19,417 nt of DNA, taken from positions 1 to 19,417 of the forward strand of contig JALEIO010000224.1 in assembly GCA_022769845.1 (NCBI GenBank). The letters run 5' to 3'. Every line of letters starts with the position of its first letter. Positions within the stretch are counted from its first letter, which is position 1. The notes beneath the pieces are model-generated. The model worked only from the letters and a program-made list of their open reading frames with translations. It had not been told where the DNA came from and did not search any database. Below are positions 15,810 to 19,417 of this stretch, piece after piece. Source of the DNA: Oscillospiraceae bacterium (GTDB lineage: Bacteria > Bacillota > Clostridia > UMGS1810). The translations under genes were made by a program, and so were the position numbers.

Positions 15810-16871
15810 TTAATTCAACGAGCCTTTAATCTCGTTGTAAACCTTATCGCGAAGATAAGCATAGCCGTTCGCGGTCGGATGAACCTTGTCACTGCTGATT
15901 TCAACATCCCAGCTTGTTGTATCAATATAATGCACCTTATCCGCAAAAGGTTTTGTATTAAGCTCGCTCACCGCGTTAACGGTAGCCTCTCTTAATTTGT
16001 CGTAATCTGCCGACAAATTAACGCCGTCCCGGTTGGTAACGTTGTTAAACTGTCTTAAAATATATATTTCCGCATTGGGATAAAAACTGTTAAGATTTGT
16101 AACAAAATCAACATACGATTTTGTAAAATCAGTTCCCGAAACACCGGATACATTGTTTCTTATGTAGTAGCTGTCATTAGTTCCTATACCGATAACAATA
16201 ACATCAGGCTTGTTATCCGCGGCAACATCAAACGCAGGATTATTGTACTTCAAATTTCCGTTTTCGTCAAGGTAGTATGCTTCTTTGGGACGTTTTACGC
16301 TAAAGTAAGCGCTTTCCATACCTACCTGATCTTCGCGTGAAATCAGCGACACATCAGTTGAAGTAGGTTTCCAAATAGTCCCCGTCGAACCGTAATACCA
16401 TCCCGCGCCGTTTTGAAGCGCAATGCCCGAATATGCTATAATTGAATAATCAAAGCCGTATTCTTTAGGAATAGTAAATGAATAGCTTGACGAAGCTTCC
16501 GTTATGGAATCGCCTATAAACTGAACATATTTTCTGTTTGTGTCAGTTGTTGCACTAATAAATCCGTCCTCCGACGTCGAAACATAGTTCAATCCGTTTG
16601 TACCGTTTGCATTTTTAATGGTAATCTTTGCGGTATGCTCTTTATATTCTAACCCACTCTCAAGGCATATTTTGCTGTCAGTCGCCGAGAACGTTTTTTC
16701 CACTCCGTCTATTTCATAACTTCCGCTTACCGCACCCTCAAAAGCAGCCGAAAGGCTTGTTCCCGTAAAGTTAAATTTAACGTACGGCCAATGCCAGTTT
16801 GCTTTTGCGCTTGCCGCAGTTTTCTGCCATCTGCCGAAATATGTTAATCTTTTGTCACTTGACAGAGCAAT
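15810..16871 (-). CDS. SGNH/GDSL esterase domain, in-frame continuation of the upstream gene beyond a TGA codon
   Basis: An open frame of 353 codons that starts directly after a TGA and has no ATG or ribosome binding site near its beginning. The first residues (SSDKRLTYFGRW, then PYVKFNFTGTSLSAAFEG) are the usual N-terminal beta-sandwich of SGNH carbohydrate esterases. The catalytic domain follows with FIGDSITEA (nucleophile Ser), IAYSGIALQNG (block II Gly), IGIGTNDSYY (block III Asn) and SDKVHPTANG (Asp and His of the triad). The earliest plausible alternative start, a GTG at 16703, would delete the first 56 codons and cut through the beta-sandwich. The natural reading is that this was, or still is, the C-terminal domain of the protein encoded by 16872-19325. 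All catalytic residues are intact. Likely role: removing acetyl or similar ester groups from a glycan outside the cell. It ends in TAA. Confidence 0.8.
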   Translation of the reverse strand: MALSSDKRLTYFGRWQKTAASAKANWHWPYVKFNFTGTSLSAAFEGAVSGSYEIDGVEKTFSATDSKICLESGLEYKEHTAKITIKNANGTNGLNYVSTSEDGFISATTDTNRKYVQFIGDSITEASSSYSFTIPKEYGFDYSIIAYSGIALQNGAGWYYGSTGTIWKPTSTDVSLISREDQVGMESAYFSVKRPKEAYYLDENGNLKYNNPAFDVAADNKPDVIVIGIGTNDSYYIRNNVSGVSGTDFTKSYVDFVTNLNSFYPNAEIYILRQFNNVTNRDGVNLSADYDKLREATVNAVSELNTKPFADKVHYIDTTSWDVEISSDKVHPTANGYAYLRDKVYNEIKGSLN

Positions 16872-16874
16872 TCA
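16872..16874 (-). other. In-frame TGA codon splitting a two-module protein from its SGNH esterase domain
   Basis: The minus-strand codons read GCG AGT GAA CCA TGA ATT GCT CTG TCA AGT GAC AAA. The frame stays open for 353 codons after it, in the same register as the 817 codons before it. It falls in the linker between two domains. It is the only TGA among the gene ends visible here. Confidence 0.85.
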
Positions 16875-19325
16875 TGGTTCACTCGCCAAAGTGCTGTAAT
16901 TTACAGTAGTGCAATCAGATAGAGGCACAATACTATCCAAACTGCTCCAAGCAAATGTTTTAAGCGTAGCCGCGTTGCTGATATCAGCGGCAATATCAAG
17001 CGGTGCAAGTGCAACCTCGCCTGCCGCAAGTGTCAAATCGCTGCTTGCAATATATGATTGAAGCAAAGTACCGTCTGTGCCGTATACAGCAACAACGGGT
17101 CTGAAAGTGATTTCACCGTCTGTTGTATTTTCGCATTTATATGTAATTTTACTGTTATCACCGCTCTTTGCAAAGCCATACATTTCAATACTGTCAACTT
17201 CTGTTGAAGGGAATAGCGTTTTTATTTCTTTATACGAATATCCCATACCTATAAGCTCGTCAACCGATTTTTCCGCAAGCTTTTCGCGTAAAATTGCGAT
17301 TACTTCTGTGTTTTCAGCCGTAAAATCTACTTTTACATTTGCAAAGAATTCAGGATTTAAGTAGAAGCAGATAGGTTTATCCTGATACCATCCGTAATTC
17401 AATATTTGTTCGTCATTCGCGGTTGAACTAAATGTAAGCTGCGAGAAACGATATTGTGCCGAAGATGACGCACTGTTATAATCTTTGTTTGTTACCAATA
17501 CAAGACAGGGATTTCCTTTTGTAAAAGCTATGCTGCCTCCATTGTCATATCTCGGTGTTCTTAAAACCAAACCTAAGCTTGATTCTTTATAACCTACTCT
17601 GTCATAGTTTGCTAAATATTCAGTATAACTCATTATTGCAACTTTACTTTCTGTTGCAAAGGCATCTTTTGTGTAACCGCCGGTTGTATTGGAAATTCCT
17701 TCATTCCACCATCTGTGAGTGTTAAGATAAGCCTTTGCCGAATTCGGAATATATTGATTTAAGAAAGAATCCTGATTAATGCCATACGCTATACTTTTTG
17801 GATTTGTAGGATCATATGTAAAATCAAGAGCCTTAAATTCATCAACGGTAGCCGCTTTATAATATGGAATGGTTGTTCCGGGATTAACAGGCGTGGTTAA
17901 AGTAACAAACTGCCCATCGTTTTCACCGGCATTAACACTCTGTAATAAAGTAAGTTCTTTTCCGTCAACCGAAAATTTATAAGCATCAGGTGTTTTTGCT
18001 ATACCATCGGTTGCAACTGTTCCTGATAATTTATAAGAAGAATATGATGTCGGGAAAGTCGGTTTTGTTTCGGTTGAAACTGAATTTGTATAAGCTGTGT
18101 GTGAAAGCTCTTCACCGTCATAAACTTTAACAAAGCACTTTATACTTGCGCCGAGGTCGGCAAATTTAACCGTATAATTATTTGTTGTGCTGTTTAAAGC
18201 TTCCTGAGTGTTGTCAGCATTAACTTTAATCCACTCGTATTCGGTTTTTGTTGCCGTTTTATTGTTTACAGCCGTTGCAACAAGAGTATCACCGCATTTG
18301 CCTGTGCCTTCAAGCGTTGCCGAGGTAATCTGAACGCCTCCTGCGGCAATTCCCAATTCAATAAGTTCTTCAGATGTATAACCCGCATTAGTTTTTAATG
18401 CGTTAAGTCCTTCTTCTGTAGAAGCAATGTTTTTAATAATCTTTGCCGCTTCGCTTTCCTCTGTTTTCAAAAGCGTCATATCAAGCTTAACATTTTTGAA
18501 GAAATCCTCATTTAAATAGAAACAAGGGCGTTCAGCCGTCTGCCAGTAGTACACTGCTGCACCAATCTGCATTGTCAATGTGCCGTTGTTATTTTTCGCA
18601 AGCCAAATAGCTTTAGTGGTGTATGTATTTTTTGTATGGATCTGATCTCCGTTACCGGGATGAGCAGTCCTCATTATAAAGTGCATTGTACTCCACGGTT
18701 CAGTTCTTCCGCTTGTAATACTGTTTACACCTATTCTGTCTATATTTTCCTTATATTCACTCACGGAAGGGAGTGCAATTTTTGCAGCTGTCGAGTAAGG
18801 CTTTACTACATCATCCTTGGTACCTTCCGTGTACCAAATATGGTTATTTATGTAATCCTTCATAACCGGGAATTGTTCAGTTATATAACTTTCTTGGTTT
18901 AAATAATAACCGATAGATTTTACATTTTCTTTATCAAAAATAACCGTAGGTGCCTCTGTAGTTCCTGCGGAAGAAGTACCGGGATAAGCATTTCTCAATG
19001 AATTAACGGCACTTGTGCCGGAGTCTGCGGAAGGACCTCCGTCCTGAACCATTACAAAATATCCGTCATTTTCGCCTGCATTGACATTTTTAAGCAAAAT
19101 GTATGACTTTGTGTCGCCACTTGCCGGTTTAAACAAATATTTTGTCGGTGTGTCGGCAATCATTGTATTTACTCCGTCAACTTTAAAGTCGTTCACAGAG
19201 GCTATATTTTTGACGGGTGTTGTCAATCCTTCATCTCCCGTCAAATCCGTTGTTGCAGCAAAAGCAGGTGTCACAACGGACATTACCATCAAGATGCACA
19301 AAAATAATGAGATTAGTTTTTTCAT
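16872..19325 (-). CDS. Secreted protein with two DUF6273-like modules, an Ig-like domain and a C-terminal beta domain
   Basis: 817 residues to the TGA, or 1171 codon positions if the frame is read through to 15810. Signal peptide 1-23 (MKKLISLFLC, ending TPAFA). Module copy 1 is at about 62-328 (YILLKNVNAGENDGYFVM, IWYTEGT, KIALPSVSEY, RTAHPGN, ERPCFYLNEDFFKNVKL). An Ig-like domain follows at about 330-418 (CGDTLVATAVN, YEWIKV, GASIKCFVKVYDG). Module copy 2 is at about 448-706 (LLQSVNAGENDGQFVTL, RWWNEGI, KVAIMSYTEY, PICFYLNPEFFANVKV). A beta domain at about 707-805 ends LKTFAWSSLDSIVPL, a form often found at the end of such Clostridial surface proteins. The start ATG at 19325 is preceded by AAAGGTGA, 25 bases after the stop of a partial upstream gene. 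It shares two modules and overall plan with the 993-residue protein and probably arose by duplication. Function likely glycan binding or scaffolding, joined to the esterase domain. Confidence 0.82.
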   Translation of the reverse strand: MKKLISLFLCILMVMSVVTPAFAATTDLTGDEGLTTPVKNIASVNDFKVDGVNTMIADTPTKYLFKPASGDTKSYILLKNVNAGENDGYFVMVQDGGPSADSGTSAVNSLRNAYPGTSSAGTTEAPTVIFDKENVKSIGYYLNQESYITEQFPVMKDYINNHIWYTEGTKDDVVKPYSTAAKIALPSVSEYKENIDRIGVNSITSGRTEPWSTMHFIMRTAHPGNGDQIHTKNTYTTKAIWLAKNNNGTLTMQIGAAVYYWQTAERPCFYLNEDFFKNVKLDMTLLKTEESEAAKIIKNIASTEEGLNALKTNAGYTSEELIELGIAAGGVQITSATLEGTGKCGDTLVATAVNNKTATKTEYEWIKVNADNTQEALNSTTNNYTVKFADLGASIKCFVKVYDGEELSHTAYTNSVSTETKPTFPTSYSSYKLSGTVATDGIAKTPDAYKFSVDGKELTLLQSVNAGENDGQFVTLTTPVNPGTTIPYYKAATVDEFKALDFTYDPTNPKSIAYGINQDSFLNQYIPNSAKAYLNTHRWWNEGISNTTGGYTKDAFATESKVAIMSYTEYLANYDRVGYKESSLGLVLRTPRYDNGGSIAFTKGNPCLVLVTNKDYNSASSSAQYRFSQLTFSSTANDEQILNYGWYQDKPICFYLNPEFFANVKVDFTAENTEVIAILREKLAEKSVDELIGMGYSYKEIKTLFPSTEVDSIEMYGFAKSGDNSKITYKCENTTDGEITFRPVVAVYGTDGTLLQSYIASSDLTLAAGEVALAPLDIAADISNAATLKTFAWSSLDSIVPLSDCTTVNYSTLASEP

Positions 19326-19350
19326 AATTTTTTCACCTTTCCTTTTATAT

Positions 19351-19417
19351 TTATTTAACCGTTAATACAAACGGTTGTTTTAAAATTACTTTTCCGTTAT
19401 ACTCAACAAAAATATAA
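19351..19417 (-). CDS. C-terminal end of an upstream secreted-type protein, cut by the window edge
   Basis: Only 21 complete codons are visible, reading YIFVEYNGKVILKQPF then VLTVK and TAA at 19351-19353. The alternating hydrophobic pattern looks like the last strands of an Ig-like or other beta domain, as in the neighbouring proteins. The frame is open to the window end. It lies 25 bases before the next start codon on the same strand, so the operon probably continues beyond the window. Too short for any functional claim. Confidence 0.5.
   Translation of the reverse strand, partial: YIFVEYNGKVILKQPFVLTVK
19357..19376. repeat. 7-bp inverted repeat overlapping the end of the upstream partial gene
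   Basis: aaccgtt (19357-19363) and aacggtt (19370-19376) are perfect reverse complements around 6 bases. The repeat lies within the last codons of the partial gene, 31 bases before the next start codon. It could be an operator or a weak hairpin. On the minus strand it is not followed by a T run. Confidence 0.35.

Noticed and set aside
15810..16703. Independent SGNH gene starting at the GTG at 16703
   Set aside because: No ribosome binding site precedes it, and this start would delete the conserved first strands of the beta-sandwich, which are plainly encoded upstream in the same frame.
16872..16874. TGA reassigned to tryptophan or glycine (genetic code 4 or 25)
   Set aside because: Tryptophan is encoded by TGG at all sites I checked, and several frames of 800 to 1400 codons have no internal TGA. 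A reassigned code in such AT-rich DNA would show many in-frame TGA codons.
16840..16874. Selenocysteine insertion at the TGA
   Set aside because: A small stem (TGTC-AAGT-GACA) follows the TGA, but it has only 4 bp, is too close and weak for a typical bacterial SECIS, and a selenocysteine in an interdomain linker of an extracellular esterase makes no chemical sense.

Overview
The window reads as a carbohydrate-degradation and cell-surface locus from a low-GC Gram-positive bacterium, most likely an uncultured gut-type member of the Clostridia. The grounds are AT-rich coding, strong AAGGAG-type ribosome binding sites, Clostridia-style signal peptides (MKK/MKR, hydrophobic core, AFA), two proteins with S-layer homology (SLH) domains, and very large multidomain secreted proteins. 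Species cannot be fixed from the sequence. No rRNA, tRNA, CRISPR array, integrase or transposase was seen. No stretch longer than 300 bases lacks a gene.

Layout. Positions 1-1281 (+) hold a GH4 enzyme of the MelA alpha-galactosidase type, cut by the window edge. Positions 1282-1538 are a convergent spacer with three stacked hairpins. Everything from 1539 to 19417 is on the minus strand. In order of transcription it is: the last codons of an upstream gene (19351-19417); a secreted protein with two copies of a roughly 250-residue module (16872-19325); an SGNH/GDSL esterase domain in the same frame, separated from that protein only by one TGA codon (15810-16871); a promoter and 5' UTR hairpin; a 993-residue secreted protein with two more copies of the module and Ig-like domains (12695-15676); two SLH proteins (11057-12676 and 8401-11043); a 1402-residue secreted clan-A glycoside hydrolase with a fifth module copy at its N terminus and a CBM9-like C terminus (4180-8388); a hairpin; a cytoplasmic GH43-type enzyme (3000-4118); and a GH28-like beta-helix protein with its own promoter (1539-2906).

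How the genes may work together (inference). SLH proteins sit on the cell wall, the module-bearing proteins (one a glycosidase, one fused or formerly fused to an esterase) act outside the cell on a plant or host glycan, and the signal-less GH43, GH28-like and GH4 enzymes finish imported oligosaccharides in the cytoplasm. The enzyme set fits a galactose-rich plant glycan such as pectin side chains or arabinogalactan, but no transporter or regulator lies in the window and the substrate is unproven.

The two most notable observations are the family of five diverged copies of one module across three neighbouring proteins, and the single in-frame TGA exactly at the boundary between the 817-residue module protein and its esterase domain. 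Every other gene whose end is visible stops with TAA or TAG.
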